From DASUPK01 sp963833375 (GTDB lineage: Bacteria; Actinomycetota; Thermoleophilia; Solirubrobacterales; 70-9), in the NCBI GenBank assembly GCA_963833375.1, contig CAWHXR010000010.1, positions 558,001 to 622,000 on the forward strand: a stretch of DNA of 64,000 nt, read 5' to 3'. The notes beneath the pieces are model-generated. The model worked only from the letters and a program-made list of their open reading frames with translations. It did no database searches and was not told the DNA's origin. Positions 8,123 to 18,008 of this stretch are shown here, one piece after another. A program made the translations under genes and the position numbers. Every line of letters begins with the position of its first letter. The first letter of the stretch is position 1.

Positions 8123-8175
8123 GACTCGCGCGAGTAGACGGGCGAGTCGTCTACTCGCGCGAGTAGACGGGCGAG
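8123..8175. promoter_or_regulatory. palindromic direct repeat upstream of the SARP-type regulator
   Basis: A 23-base unit (8124-8146 and 8153-8175) repeats with a 29-base period. Each unit contains the dyad ACTCGCGCGAGT; the second extends to a perfect 16-base palindrome at 8151-8166. It ends about 90 bases before the regulator's start codon. SARP regulators bind direct repeats, and palindromes suit dimeric regulators, so an operator is plausible but unproven. Confidence 0.45.
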
Positions 8176-8267
8176 CACCGACGGCCTGGGCGCCGAGAGC
8201 CAGCAGCGATCGAACCGGTTGATCGCGCGACCGCACGGGTGTACGGTCGCTCCGGAAAGAGGGGCAG

Positions 8268-11200
8268 TTGGCCGTAGAGATCCGCGTCCTCGGCCGCGTC
8301 GATGCGCTCGTCGACGGCCGGTCGTTACCACTCAAAGGAAGCAAGCCGCGAGGGGTGCTCGCGATGCTCGCGCTGCGCGCCAACCGCACGGTCGCCGCCG
8401 ACGAGCTGATCGATGGCCTGTGGGGGGACGCCCGCCGGCGAGCGCCGCCAAGAACCTCCAGTCCTACGTCTCGGAGTTGCGCAAGGCATTGGCCTCCGAC
8501 GGCGCAGGGGCCAACATCGTCACCCGGGGTCGCGGCTACGAGCTCCGGGTGGCGGAGGAGGCGGTCGACGCGCTGCGCTTCGAGGACCTGGTCGAGGAGG
8601 CCGCTCGCCAGCCGACAGGCGCCGGCGCGAACGGCCTAGCCGGCGCCGCGCTCGAGCTCTGGCGCGGCGCCCCGCTAGCCGACGTCGCCTCCGAGCCGTT
8701 CGCCGCCCCAGAGATCGGTCGCCTCGAGGAGCTTCACATGCGGGCCATCGAGCTAGCGATCGAAGCCGAGCTCGCCGCCGGGCGCCACGCCGAGGTGGTC
8801 GCCCGGCTCGAGGCCCTGATCGCCGAGGAGCCGTTGCGAGAGCCTCTGCACGCGCAGCGCATGCTCGCCCTCTATCGCGCCGGGCGCCAGTCGGAGGCGC
8901 TCGAGGCCTACCACGAGGCGCGCGCGGCGCTGATCGAGCAGATCGGGGTCGAGCCGGGCCCCGAGCTCAAGCGCCTGCAGGAGCAGATCCTGGCCCAGGA
9001 CCCGGCCCTCGAGGCACCGGCGCCGGCCGTCGAGCTGCCCATACAGCTCGAGGGGGGCTCGCCGCTCCTCGCCGGACGCGAGCGCGAGCTCGACTGGCTG
9101 CGCAGGCGCTGGGCGCGGGCGCGCGAGGGCCGGATTGTCTGCGTGATGGTCTGGGGGCCGGCGGGGATCGGCAAGACGCGTCTCGTCGCCGAACTCGCGG
9201 CCGAGGTCCAGCAAGAGGGCGCCGCGGTTCTCTATGCCGGCGGTGGCGAGGTCGCCGAGGCGGCGCTGGCGACCTTAGCGGAGGCCGGCACGGGCCACCG
9301 ACCGACGCTTCTGGTGTTCGACTACGCCAACGACGCCCCCCCGAGCGTGCTCGAGGCCGCCGCGGCGCTCGCCCGAGCGCCCGAGGGTCGGCCGCTCATG
9401 GTCTGCGTCCTTCATCACGATGAGCAGGGCCCGCCCGCCTTCGCCGGCTTGCTTAAGAGCGGTGTCGCCGAACGCCTGCGCCTCGACCCGCTTAACGAGG
9501 ATGCGACGGCCGAGATCGCCGCCCTCTACGCACCCGCCGAGGGGGTCGCGATGCCCCCCGAGACCCTGATCGTGGAGAGCGCCGGGGTCCCGCTTCGCAT
9601 CCACCGCGCCGCGGACGAGTGGGCGCGGGCGGAGGCGGCTGAGCGGCTCGTGACCACGGCCGGCCGTGCGATGAGCGAGCGACCCGGCCTTCGCACGACC
9701 GAGACCGAGCTGGCCGGGAGCGTCGTGGACTTGCAGCTAGTCCGAGAGCGGGGAGCGTTCTATGTGCCCGACGCGCCGCCGGGCCCCTCCGAGCGGCTGA
9801 TCTGCCCCTACCGCGGCCTGGCCCCGTTCGATGCCGCCCACGCCGAGTACTTCTTCGGCCGCGAGCGCCTGGTCGCAGAGCTCGTCGCCCGCCTCGTCGG
9901 CTCGACCCTGCTCGCGGTGGTCGGCCCCTCGGGCAGTGGCAAGTCCTCGGCCGTGCGCGCCGGCCTCTTGCCGGCGCTCGCGGACGGCGTCGTCCCGGGC
10001 TCCGAGCACTGGCGGCGCGCCGTGATGCGCCCCGGCGCGCGCCCGCTCGCCGAGCTCTCGCGGGCCCTCGCCCGGGCGGTGCCCGAGGCGGGACACGAGG
10101 GCGCGGCGCCGTGGATCGCCGACGCGCTCGACCGGCTGCCCGACGGCGAGCGGTTGGTGCTCTTGATCGATCAGTTCGAGGAGGCCTTCGTCGCCTGCCG
10201 CGACGGGGCCGAGCGCGAGGCGTTCTTCGACGCATTGGTCGAGGGTGCCGGTGACCCCGACGAGCGGCTCGTCGTCGTGCTCGCGATCCGCGGCGACTTC
10301 TACGCGCGCTGCGCCGAGCACGCCGAGCTCTCGACCCTGGTTAGCGCCAACCAGCTCCTGGTCGGGCCGATGCGCCGCGACGAGCTGCGCCGGGCGATCG
10401 AGCTTCCCGCCCGGCGGGCGGGGCTCCGGGTCGAGCCGCGGCTGGTCTCGGCGCTGGTCGGTGACGTCGCCTCAGAGCCCGGCGGCCTGCCGCTGCTCTC
10501 CGCGGCCCTCGTCGAGCTCTGGCAGCGGCGCGAGGGCCGCACCCTGCGCTACGAGGTCTATGAGCGAAGCGGCGGGGTCAGCGGCGCGGTCGCGCGCCTT
10601 GCCGAGCACGCCTACCAGCGCCTCAGCCCGGCCGAGCGGCTCCGGGCGCGTCCGATGCTGCTGCGCCTCGCCGGCGCCGACGACGAGCAGGCGGAGGGCT
10701 TCGTCCGCCGCCGCGTTCCCCTCGACGAGCTCGAGCTCGACCGCGACGAGGACGCCGCCCGGGCCCTCGCCGTGCTCACCGAGAGCCGCCTGCTCACCGT
10801 CGACGAGGGGGCGGCCGAGGTCGCCCACGAGGCGCTGTTTCGCGAGTGGCCGCGCCTGCGCGACTGGCTTGCCGAGGACGCCGAGGGTCGCCGCCTTCAC
10901 CAGCACCTGATCGGTGCCGCCGGCGAGTGGCGCGACTCGGGGCGCGACCCGGCCGAGCTCTACCGGGGTGCCAGACTCGCCTCGGCGCTCGACTGGGCGG
11001 CGAGCCACGACCCGGAGCTCAACCAGCTCGAGCGCTCCTTCCTCGACGAGAGCCGGGCCGCCAGCGAGCGTCAGGCCGAGCGCCAGCGGCGCACCAACCG
11101 CCGCCTCAGGGCGCTGCTCGCCGGCGTCGGCGTACTGCTCGCCGCCGCCGTGGTCGCCGGGGTGATCGCGCTCTCGGAGCGCCAGGGCGCGCGCAGCGCG

Positions 11201-13372
11201 GCCACCGTCGCCGACGCCCAGCGCCTCGGCGCCCAGGCCCTCACCGAGGAGCGCCTCGATCAAGCGGCGCGGCTCGCGAGCGCCGGCGTCGCCCTCGACG
11301 ACTCGGTCGCCACCCGCTCCAGCCTCCTATCGACGCTGCTTCGCAGCCCCGCGGCGATCGGCGTCCTCAGCCCTGGCGGCGGCGAGCCGATCCTCGCGCT
11401 CGCGCTGAGCCCCGACGGGGGAACCCTCGCGGTCAGCGACGCAGGCGGTACCGTGACCCTGTTCGACACCGATACCTACGAGGTAATCGGCGATCATCAG
11501 GCGCCCGGACCCGCCTTCGTCATCGCCTTCGATCCGCAGGGCGACTCGCTCGCCGTCGCGGAGGACGCAACGGGAACGCTGGAGATTCTCGACGCGGCTA
11601 CCGGGCGGGTGCGGAGCTCGACCTCGCTTGCCGCCGGCCAGGGGTTCGCTCCCTTCGGCATCGTCATCTACGCTCCGGACGGACGAAGCTTGTTCGTCCC
11701 CTACTCCCGCGGTGACTCCTTGTTCCTGCGTCGGTATGACGCCCGCCGGGGCACGCCGCTCGGAAAGCCCGTCCGCGTTGGCCCTCAGCTCGACACGCCG
11801 CCGCTCATGACCCCGGATGGGCGCCTCCTGGTCTCCACCGGCCGGGGGGTCAAGGCGCTCGACGCGGATACGCTTCGCGTCATCCGCCGCTACCCGGTCG
11901 GCGGCGGCGCCCTCAGCCCCGACGGGCGCACCCTCGCGTTCGGGCAGCCCGGCGGGGGCCTCGGCCTGCTCGACCTTGGCTCTGGAAGGGTGCGGACGCT
12001 GACCGGCGCGCGGGCGGGCGAGCCCAAAGCCTTCAGCCCCGACGGGCGTACCCTCTCGACCGCCGAGGTCAGCGGGAACGTGATCCTGTGGGACGTCGAG
12101 AAGGGGGTCGCGACCGAAACCCTCGAGGGCCACGCGGCCAACAACGACGAGCAGCACGCCTTCAGCCCTGACGGGCGCACCCTGTATACGGCCGGCAACG
12201 ACGGCCGCGTAATCGTCTGGGACGTGGCCGGGGACCGCCGGCTCTGGCGCCCGTTCCCGAGGGGATTGGGCGGCTGGGGGCCCAGGGAGCCGGCTGGTCG
12301 GCCTGCATTCGCGCTCAGCCCCGACGGACGCGCCCTGGCCGTCGCGAGGCTCGACGGCCGGGTGGAGCTGATCGACGCCGAGACGCTGCGCAGGACGGCG
12401 AGCTTCGAGGCCTTCCCCGGCAGGGCGGCGGTGGCGATCGATTACTCAGCCGATGGACGTCGGCTGGCGGTGGCGGGAGAGGGTGGCGGCGTCGGGGTTT
12501 GGGACGTCGAGTCGGGAGAGCAGCTCGGCGCGCTCCTTCGCGCTCCCCGGGGCCCTCGGACGGCCAACCCGCGAACCGTCTCGGCGGTCGCCTTCGGCCA
12601 GGGCGATCTGCTCGCCGCGGCGGAGGAGGGGGGCGCGGTGCGGATCTGGGACGTCGGCCGGCGCGAGCTGCTTCGACCGCCGCTGCGCCTGCCTGCATCC
12701 GTGCTCGCGCTGGCGTTCAGCCCCGACGGCTCGCAGCTGGCGATTCCGTTCGGTGCTGACTCCAACGCCCTCAACCGGTTCCCCGAAAGCGTCCCGTCCG
12801 CCGAAGGTCCGAACGGAGTCGAGATCCTCGACGTCGGAAGCGGCGAGCGGGTTGCGAGGCTTTCCCCCGGCGGCGAGGTCAGCTCGGTTGCCTTCTCACC
12901 GGACGGCAGCCTGCTCGCGGCTGGCGAGGTCGACGGCGGCGCGCTCCTCTGGGCGACCGACGGCTGGCGGCGGGTGGGACGTCCGCTCGCTCTCCGGAAC
13001 GCGTCCACTCTCGGAGTGGAGTTCTCCCCGGACGGGCACACACTTGCGACCACGCACTCGGACCGGTCGGCGGCCCTCTGGGACGTCGCCTCGGGGCAGC
13101 CGATCGGGCCCATCCTGCCCGAACCCGCGGCGAACGCCGAGGCGGGCGGAACGGTGACGGCGCGATTTACCCCGGACGGCGCCCACCTGTTCGTGTTATA
13201 CGACTCGGGGGAGGGCAGGGCTTCGAACCTCTGGCGCGCGATCCGCTGGGAGGTCGATCCCGAGCTCTGGCTGCAACGGGCGTGCAGGCTCGCCGGCGGC
13301 GGCCTCACTTCCGAGCAGTGGGCGGAGCTCGTCCCCGAGCAGGACTACGTCTCCGCCTGCCCCTCGGGCTGA
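8268..13372 (+). CDS. SARP/BTAD-AAA-nSTAND1-WD40 fusion regulator, with one frameshift
   Basis: From TTG 8268 (GAAAGAGGGG upstream) the frame encodes an OmpR-like winged helix typical of SARP regulators. Near 8430 coding continues one base out of frame to 13372, giving about 1,700 residues if repaired. In order: winged helix (to ~8540), BTAD helical domain (~8570-9020), an AAA_16-type ATPase (Walker A GPAGIGKT near 9160), a second nSTAND1-type NTPase (Walker A GPSGSGKS near 9925, Walker B LLIDQFEE near 10165), a single hydrophobic helix (~11110-11180) and a WD40 propeller with repeated FSPDG..LA motifs (~11390-13190). STAND proteins are signal-activated NTPase switches; here one would gate DNA binding. 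One missing C in the GCCC run at 8430-8433 explains the frameshift; see findings. Confidence 0.8.
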
Positions 13373-13540
13373 CGAGCGACCGTTCGCGCCCCAGACCGCT
13401 CCAGCGCGCGAATAGATCGCGCGTGGACCGACCGATGTACCGAAAATGTACCGCCGTGTCGGAGCCTTCTGGTCGTCAAACAGGCACCGGAGCCTCGACT
13501 CGTTGGGAGGTCCGACGCCACGACTCGAAGGAGGCCCGAA

Positions 13541-15054
13541 ATGAGGGCTCACACCATCACCAACCTGACCCGGCCGGCGTGGCGTCGGCTGGTCTTGATC
13601 GTCCTCGGAATCTGCGCACTCGCGATCCCGGCGACCGCGGGCGCGGCGCAGCAGTCCACGGGCGCCGAGGCGGTCCGAGACTGGAACCTCTACGCAGCGA
13701 ACGCGCTCGGCAACCCACCCACCGCGCCCGTCATGCCCGGCATCGGCCAGGCGCCGCAGGTTTCCGTGCTTCACGTGGCGAATGGTGCAGGGCGCCGTCT
13801 ACGACGCCGTCAACGCGATCGACGGCGGGCATCAGCCGTATCTCGCCGGGCTTCCGTCGGCCTCGCCATCGGCCTCGAAGGCTGCCGCCGCCGCTACCGC
13901 CGCCTACACGGTGCTAGCCGGGCTCCAGCAGGCCGGGGCGCCGATGCTGCCGCCGGCGGTTCGCGTCTGGCTCGACAAGGCCTACGCGGACTCCCTCGCG
14001 GCGATTCCCGAGGACGTTGCACATGCAGGACGGCATTGCGGCGGGGTCCGCCGCCGCCGCGGCGATGCTCGCTGCGCGCGCCGACGACGGACGCTTCGAC
14101 CCCTTCGCGGTCGTCGAAGGCACCGATCCCGGAGAGTGGCGGAAGACGCCACCCAACTTCGGGGGCGACCCCGGCGCCTTTGTAGGGAACGTGGACCCGT
14201 TCCTCGTCCCGAGCGTGGAGATGCTCCGCACCGACGGCCCGAACGCGCTCACCAGCGCCGCCTACGCGGAGGACTTCAACGAGGTCAAGGACCTCGGCTC
14301 GCTGACGAGCACGAGCCGCACCGCCGACCAGACGGCAGCCGCGATCTTCTGGCAGGACAGCGGCATCTCGATCTGGAACCGCGTCTTCCGCGCGCTGGCG
14401 GAGAGCGAGCAGCTGGACGGCGTCGAGAGCGCCCGCCTGCTCGCGATGACCAATCTGGCCGGGGCCGACGGCTCGATCGGCTGCTGGAACGACAAGTACT
14501 ACTGGAACTTCTGGCGCCCGATCACCGCGATCCGCGAGGCCGCTAGCGACGGCAACCCGGCGACCGAGGCCGACCCGGCCTGGCTGCCGCTGTTCAACCC
14601 CACGATCCCCGTCTCCGGACCGCCGCTCGTCACCCCCGGCTTCCCGGACCACCCGTCGGGGCACACCTGCATCAGCGGGGCCTTCGTGCACGCGCTGCAG
14701 GCCTTCTTCGGCACCGACAAGATCGCGTTCACCGCGATCAGCAACAAATGCAGCCCCGCACCCTGCCCGCCGCGGAGCTTCGACCGCTTCTCGGACGCCC
14801 TCAAGGAGATCATCGGCGCGCGCGTGTGGAGCGGCATCCACTTCCGCACCGCCGACGTGCAGGGAGCCGTGCTGGGCAAGAAGGTCGCCCAATACCTGGG
14901 GAAGCACTACTTCCAGGCCCAGGCACCAAGCGGGCAGCGCGCCGTCCAGGCACCAACCGGGCAGCGCGCCGCGGCGCTCAAGAAGTGCAAGAAGAAGCAT
15001 ACGAAGAAGGCGCTCAAGAGGTGCCGGAAGAAGGCACAGAAGCTTCGGGTCTGA
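13541..15054 (+). pseudogene. vanadium-dependent haloperoxidase / PAP2-fold enzyme with two frameshifts
   Basis: ATG 13541 follows AAGGAGG and opens with a signal peptide ending near GAAQQ. The frame shifts by one extra base near 13779 and another near 14021, after which 14017-15054 is intact. Across the three frames the protein matches bacterial vanadium haloperoxidase homologues: MVQGAVYDAVNAID, KYYWNFWRPITAIR, the PDHPSGHTCISGAF motif and VWSGIHFRTADVQG. The phosphate/vanadate-binding Lys-Arg, SGH and His motifs are therefore kept. The C-terminus has a 24-base tandem repeat (APSGQRAV/APTGQRAA) and a Lys/Cys-rich tail. As sequenced it cannot make one full-length chain. It lies 168 bases after the SARP-STAND gene. 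Confidence 0.75.
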
Positions 15055-15073
15055 GGTTGCGTTTTCTAGCGAC

Positions 15074-15129
15074 CTACTCCGTCAGCCGCCGGCTTCGAGG
15101 GCCCTCGAAGCCGCTGGCTGTCGGAGTAG
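15074..15129. repeat. 56-bp near-perfect palindrome made of two inverted SnoaL-gene tails
   Basis: Bases 15074-15100 pair with 15103-15129 with only two mismatches and one G-T pair. Each arm resembles the 3' end of the SnoaL-like genes (cctcgaagccgc...ggagtag). It lies 20 bases after the haloperoxidase stop and could act as a bidirectional terminator, although no T tract follows. Confidence 0.6.
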
Positions 15130-15351
15130 CCGCTTGGACGAAAGCAGCAGCGGCGCGCGCGGTGAGCTGACGCCTCCTTCCGCGTGAAAGCGGAAGCGCA
15201 ACTCCCTAGCTGGGGTGCCGACTGGTCTCACGGATCCGCGTCGGGTGGTAGCGAGAAACGAATCGGGCCCCCGCTACCTTCGCCGCTACGACCGTGTGGT
15301 ACCGCTTTGGTACCCACTGCTGCGTCCTATATGTCCAGATCGTCCAGTCCC

Positions 15352-15378
15352 GGGGACGCTGGGGACGCTGGGGACGCC
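15352..15378 (+). repeat. three tandem 9-base repeats
   Basis: The unit ggggacgct occurs three times in direct succession (the last copy ends in c). It lies about 28 bases before the third tRNA-Pro fragment. Function unknown. Confidence 0.5.
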
Positions 15379-15405
15379 GACGGACAGATCTACAGCGCAA
15401 GCCTC

Positions 15406-15452
15406 TCGGCTGGGGGCCGAAAGGTCGCTGGTTCAAATCCAGTCGGCCCGAC
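15406..15452 (+). repeat. tRNA-Pro(GGG)-like 3'-end fragment, copy 3
   Basis: Shares the anticodon-arm to T-arm core with the fragments at 2109 and 7808, but the acceptor strand reads CGGCCCG instead of CGCCCCG and the upstream D-arm part differs. No complementary 5' acceptor strand is found upstream. An intrinsic terminator follows four bases later, as behind a real tRNA gene. It may come from a different tRNA-Pro allele or a different element. Confidence 0.65.
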
Positions 15453-15456
15453 TGAA

Positions 15457-15484
15457 GAAAACCGCCGCAAATGCGGCGGTTTTC
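15457..15484 (+). terminator. intrinsic terminator after tRNA-Pro fragment 3
   Basis: A perfect 13-bp stem (15457-15469 with 15472-15484) with a 2-base loop. The A-rich 5' side and T-rich 3' side make it potentially bidirectional. Confidence 0.8.
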
Positions 15485-15595
15485 TGTTGTCAGCACGGAG
15501 CTTCACCGACCTGGACCGAACCGGGGTCGGTGTCCCGAGCGCCCAATAGGCGCCTATCTTGTGCGCGAGCCGTGACACGAGCGCGGCGTGCCACA

Positions 15596-15642
15596 AGGTT
15601 GTGGTCCAGGCGGTCGCCGGTTCGAATCCGGTCGCTCACCCC
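15596..15642 (+). repeat. tRNA-His(GTG) 3'-half fragment (att-like site), copy 1
   Basis: From the anticodon loop TTGTGGT onward it fits tRNA-His: the T arm has a TTCGAAT loop, and the acceptor 3' strand CGCTCACC is followed by C73. The 5' side of the anticodon stem no longer pairs and no 5' half exists upstream. The break at the anticodon arm is where many integrases cross over. The 3' part is repeated at 18371. Confidence 0.65.
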
Positions 15643-15928
15643 TCACGAAGCCCCCGCTAACACGGGAGTTTCGCTCTCTGGCTCCCTCTAGGTGCTGGCG
15701 GGCGGGTCCCAATCGGGTCCCAAATCGGCCCAAGCGTTATGGAAGCCAAGACCCCTCGTGAGAAGTGCGTCACGGGAGGTTGACCTGCCCAGAGGGGGGC
15801 CTTAGCTCCCAGAAGCGGGCAAAGGCGAGTTGTCGCAGGCCGCCTTTGAAGCTGCATTCACGCGAAGAACGAGAGTCTCTCTTCAGAGTAAGTTCGGACT
15901 AGGCCGCGAGCGAGACAGGAGCGAGTGC

Positions 15929-16945
15929 ATGAGGAATCTGGGAAAGACGCGCCCGTTCCGCGGGGCGGACGGCGAGGTCGTATCCGGCAGCATCGCCGAG
16001 ATCGCGTATCGCCGCCTCGGCTGGCTCGATCAATGGGTGATGATTCGGGGCGAGAGCGTCGCGAACCCACCGTTGATCATGCTGCACGGCGGGCCGGGGC
16101 TCAGCGAGACGGGTTTCTTCCGTCACTTCAATGCGCCGCTTGAGAAGAGCTTCACAGTCGTCTACTGGGATCAGCGCGGCGCCGGCAAATCGTTCGACCG
16201 CAACATCCCTAGATCGTCCATGACGGTCGAGCAGTTCATCTCCGATCTCGACGAGCTGGTCGACGCGGTGTGCAAGCGCCTCAGCAAGACGAAGGTCGTG
16301 ATCTTCGGGCACTCCTGGGGCTCGGCTCTAGGGACGCTCTACGCGGCGCGCTTTCCCCAGAAAGTCGCGGCCTACGTCGGTAGTGGACAGTACGGCGATG
16401 GCGCTGTCGGCGAGGCGGCGTCCTATGCGTTCGCGCTCGCAGAGGCGCAGCGCCGCGGCAAGCACCGGGCGGTGGAGAAGCTGCGCGCGATTGGCCCACC
16501 GCCTCACACCGCCAAGCAGGTGTTGACGGAGCGCAACTTGGTGGCGCGCCTCGAGGGTGCCATGCGCCCGAGGGCATTGTGGAAGGTGGGACGAGCCGTA
16601 CTCACCGGCCAGGAATCGTCGATCGTCGACTTGCCCAGCACCATGCGCGGCTTCCGGTTCTCTCTTGACGCGATGTGGGCGGAGACCTCGCGGCTGAACC
16701 TGCTCGACCTCGTGCCCGCACTGGAGATGCCCGTGTTCTTCTTCCTCGGGCGCAAGGATCACTGGGTTCCCCCGGAGGCCAGCCTGGCCTACTTCGAGAT
16801 GCTCACGGCGCCCTCAAAAAGGCTCGTCTGGTTCGAGCAATCCGGCCACGAGCCCTTCGTCGACGAGCCTGCCAAGTTCAATGCCATGATGGCGGAGCTG
16901 GTTCGGCCAGTTCTGCCCTCGGACCTGGCGGCAGGAGCCGCGTGA
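15929..16945 (+). CDS. alpha/beta hydrolase, proline iminopeptidase-like
   Basis: 338 residues from ATG 15929, chosen over the longer open frame because AGGA lies at good spacing and the homologous region begins here. Motifs in order: oxyanion loop LHGGPG, DQRGAGKS, nucleophile elbow FGHSWGSALG, acid residue in FFLGRKDHW and catalytic His in SGHEPFVDEP. The HGGPG plus DQRGxGxS pair is diagnostic of the proline iminopeptidase (S33) group, but close relatives also hydrolyse esters or amides, so the substrate is open. No signal peptide is visible, so it is cytoplasmic. The gene stands alone between the tRNA-His fragments and appears intact. Confidence 0.85.
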   Translation: MRNLGKTRPFRGADGEVVSGSIAEIAYRRLGWLDQWVMIRGESVANPPLIMLHGGPGLSETGFFRHFNAPLEKSFTVVYWDQRGAGKSFDRNIPRSSMTVEQFISDLDELVDAVCKRLSKTKVVIFGHSWGSALGTLYAARFPQKVAAYVGSGQYGDGAVGEAASYAFALAEAQRRGKHRAVEKLRAIGPPPHTAKQVLTERNLVARLEGAMRPRALWKVGRAVLTGQESSIVDLPSTMRGFRFSLDAMWAETSRLNLLDLVPALEMPVFFFLGRKDHWVPPEASLAYFEMLTAPSKRLVWFEQSGHEPFVDEPAKFNAMMAELVRPVLPSDLAAGAA

Positions 16946-17000
16946 ACGCTCGAGGGCGATGTCGTACATGCGCACGTTTCCGGAGGCCTGGGTCTTACAG

Positions 17001-17300
17001 CTAGGCCTTTGCGCGGTTCCTGGCCCCCTTCTTCGCTGAGTTGCGTCGCTTCAGGACGTTTGCCTTGCGAGTCCGGGCGGCCTTCTTAGCGGCCTCCGAT
17101 CGCTTGCGAGAACCACCACCTGCCCGATCTCTAATCGAGTTTGCGGCTGCCGTCAGCTCGTCCGCGACCCTATGCGCCTTCGTGGGCTTCTTCTGGCCCT
17201 TGGCCGGAATTGCCTCGGCCACCCGCTTGGCAACCTTCTTTCGAATCCCGCTATCCCTGAGCCTTGCGTAGAGCTTCTCATCGGCCTTCGTCTTCGCCAT
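17001..17300 (-). CDS. Lys/Arg/Ala-rich basic protein
   Basis: 99 residues from an internal ATG at 17300 with GGAAAGGAAG upstream, beginning MAKTKADEKLYARLRDSG. The N-terminal half is helical; the C-terminal half is a Lys/Arg/Ala-rich tail (KKAARTRKANVLKRRN) like histone-H1 or Lsr2-like DNA-binding tails. It has its own ribosome binding site, so I regard it as a separate gene that became fused in frame to the upstream gene by stop loss. Nucleoid association is an inference from charge. Confidence 0.6.
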   Translation of the reverse strand: MAKTKADEKLYARLRDSGIRKKVAKRVAEAIPAKGQKKPTKAHRVADELTAAANSIRDRAGGGSRKRSEAAKKAARTRKANVLKRRNSAKKGARNRAKA

Positions 17301-18008
17301 TCGACAGCTTCCTTTCCTCGCTCGTGTCCCCGCATCTACCCGTACGCGCTCTCCTGCCAAACACTTAGGCCGGAGCATGCGGGTGCATCGGCGCCGCGCG
17401 GTCAGGGCGCGCAGCACCACCTCGACCGGCGAGCTGTGCTTGGATCCGTTCTCGATTGCCTCCCGCGTCTTGCGCACCTCGGCTGCGAACTGGCCGACGT
17501 TCTCGCTGAACTTGCCGATGTTCTTGCTGGTCTCGGCAACGTTCTTGCCGGCCTCGCGGCGGCCCTGGCCAACGCGCATCCCCAGGATCTTGGGCCCGGA
17601 GTTGCGCTTACCCAAAGCGAGACCTCCAGCCAGCCCCGCAAGCGTCGCGCCGCCCGCCACTGCCGGCCACTTGACTTTGCCCGCGGCTGAGGAGATCACC
17701 TTGCCACCCGTGTGCGCGCCCTCGGCAACGGCCTCTTTGCCTTTCGAACCGATCTGCTTGACGGTGTCCGCGGGGCCTTCGGAGATCGAGTTCGCCGACG
17801 ATCGCGTGCGGCCGCTGGCGCTCGCGCGCAAACGCCCGTTCCGCGAAGCGCCTGACTTTCGGCTGTTCGCTCCCCTTCCGTTGCGTGACTGACGATTCCG
17901 CGTCGAGCTCGATCCGCTGGACGAGGCTGATGCTCGCGTCGAACGGCTCGAGCGTCCCCTTGTCCCATCGCCGACGGACGACTTCTTTCTTGTGCTGGTC
18001 TGGGCCAT
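17001..18008 (-). CDS. basic Ser/Arg-rich protein, reading through into the next small gene
   Basis: From ATG 18008 (AAAGGAGG upstream) the frame stays open for 335 residues. The first ~100 are Ser/Arg/Gly-rich and low-complexity. A Gly/Ala hydrophobic patch (PAVAGGATLAGLAGGLALG) and an amphipathic segment with SKNIGKFSENVGQFAAEVRK follow. There is no stop before the Lys-rich segment that has its own start at 17300. A likely original end is the codon CGA at 17388-17390, one transition from TGA. Role unknown; the N-terminal charge suggests nucleic-acid or envelope-polyanion binding. Confidence 0.55.
   Translation of the reverse strand: MAQTSTRKKSSVGDGTRGRSSRSTRASASSSGSSSTRNRQSRNGRGANSRKSGASRNGRLRASASGRTRSSANSISEGPADTVKQIGSKGKEAVAEGAHTGGKVISSAAGKVKWPAVAGGATLAGLAGGLALGKRNSGPKILGMRVGQGRREAGKNVAETSKNIGKFSENVGQFAAEVRKTREAIENGSKHSSPVEVVLRALTARRRCTRMLRPKCLAGERVRVDAGTRARKGSCRMAKTKADEKLYARLRDSGIRKKVAKRVAEAIPAKGQKKPTKAHRVADELTAAANSIRDRAGGGSRKRSEAAKKAARTRKANVLKRRNSAKKGARNRAKA

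Noticed and set aside
8124..8175. CRISPR array
   Set aside because: Only two repeat copies with a 6-base spacer and no cas genes; treated as an operator-like repeat.
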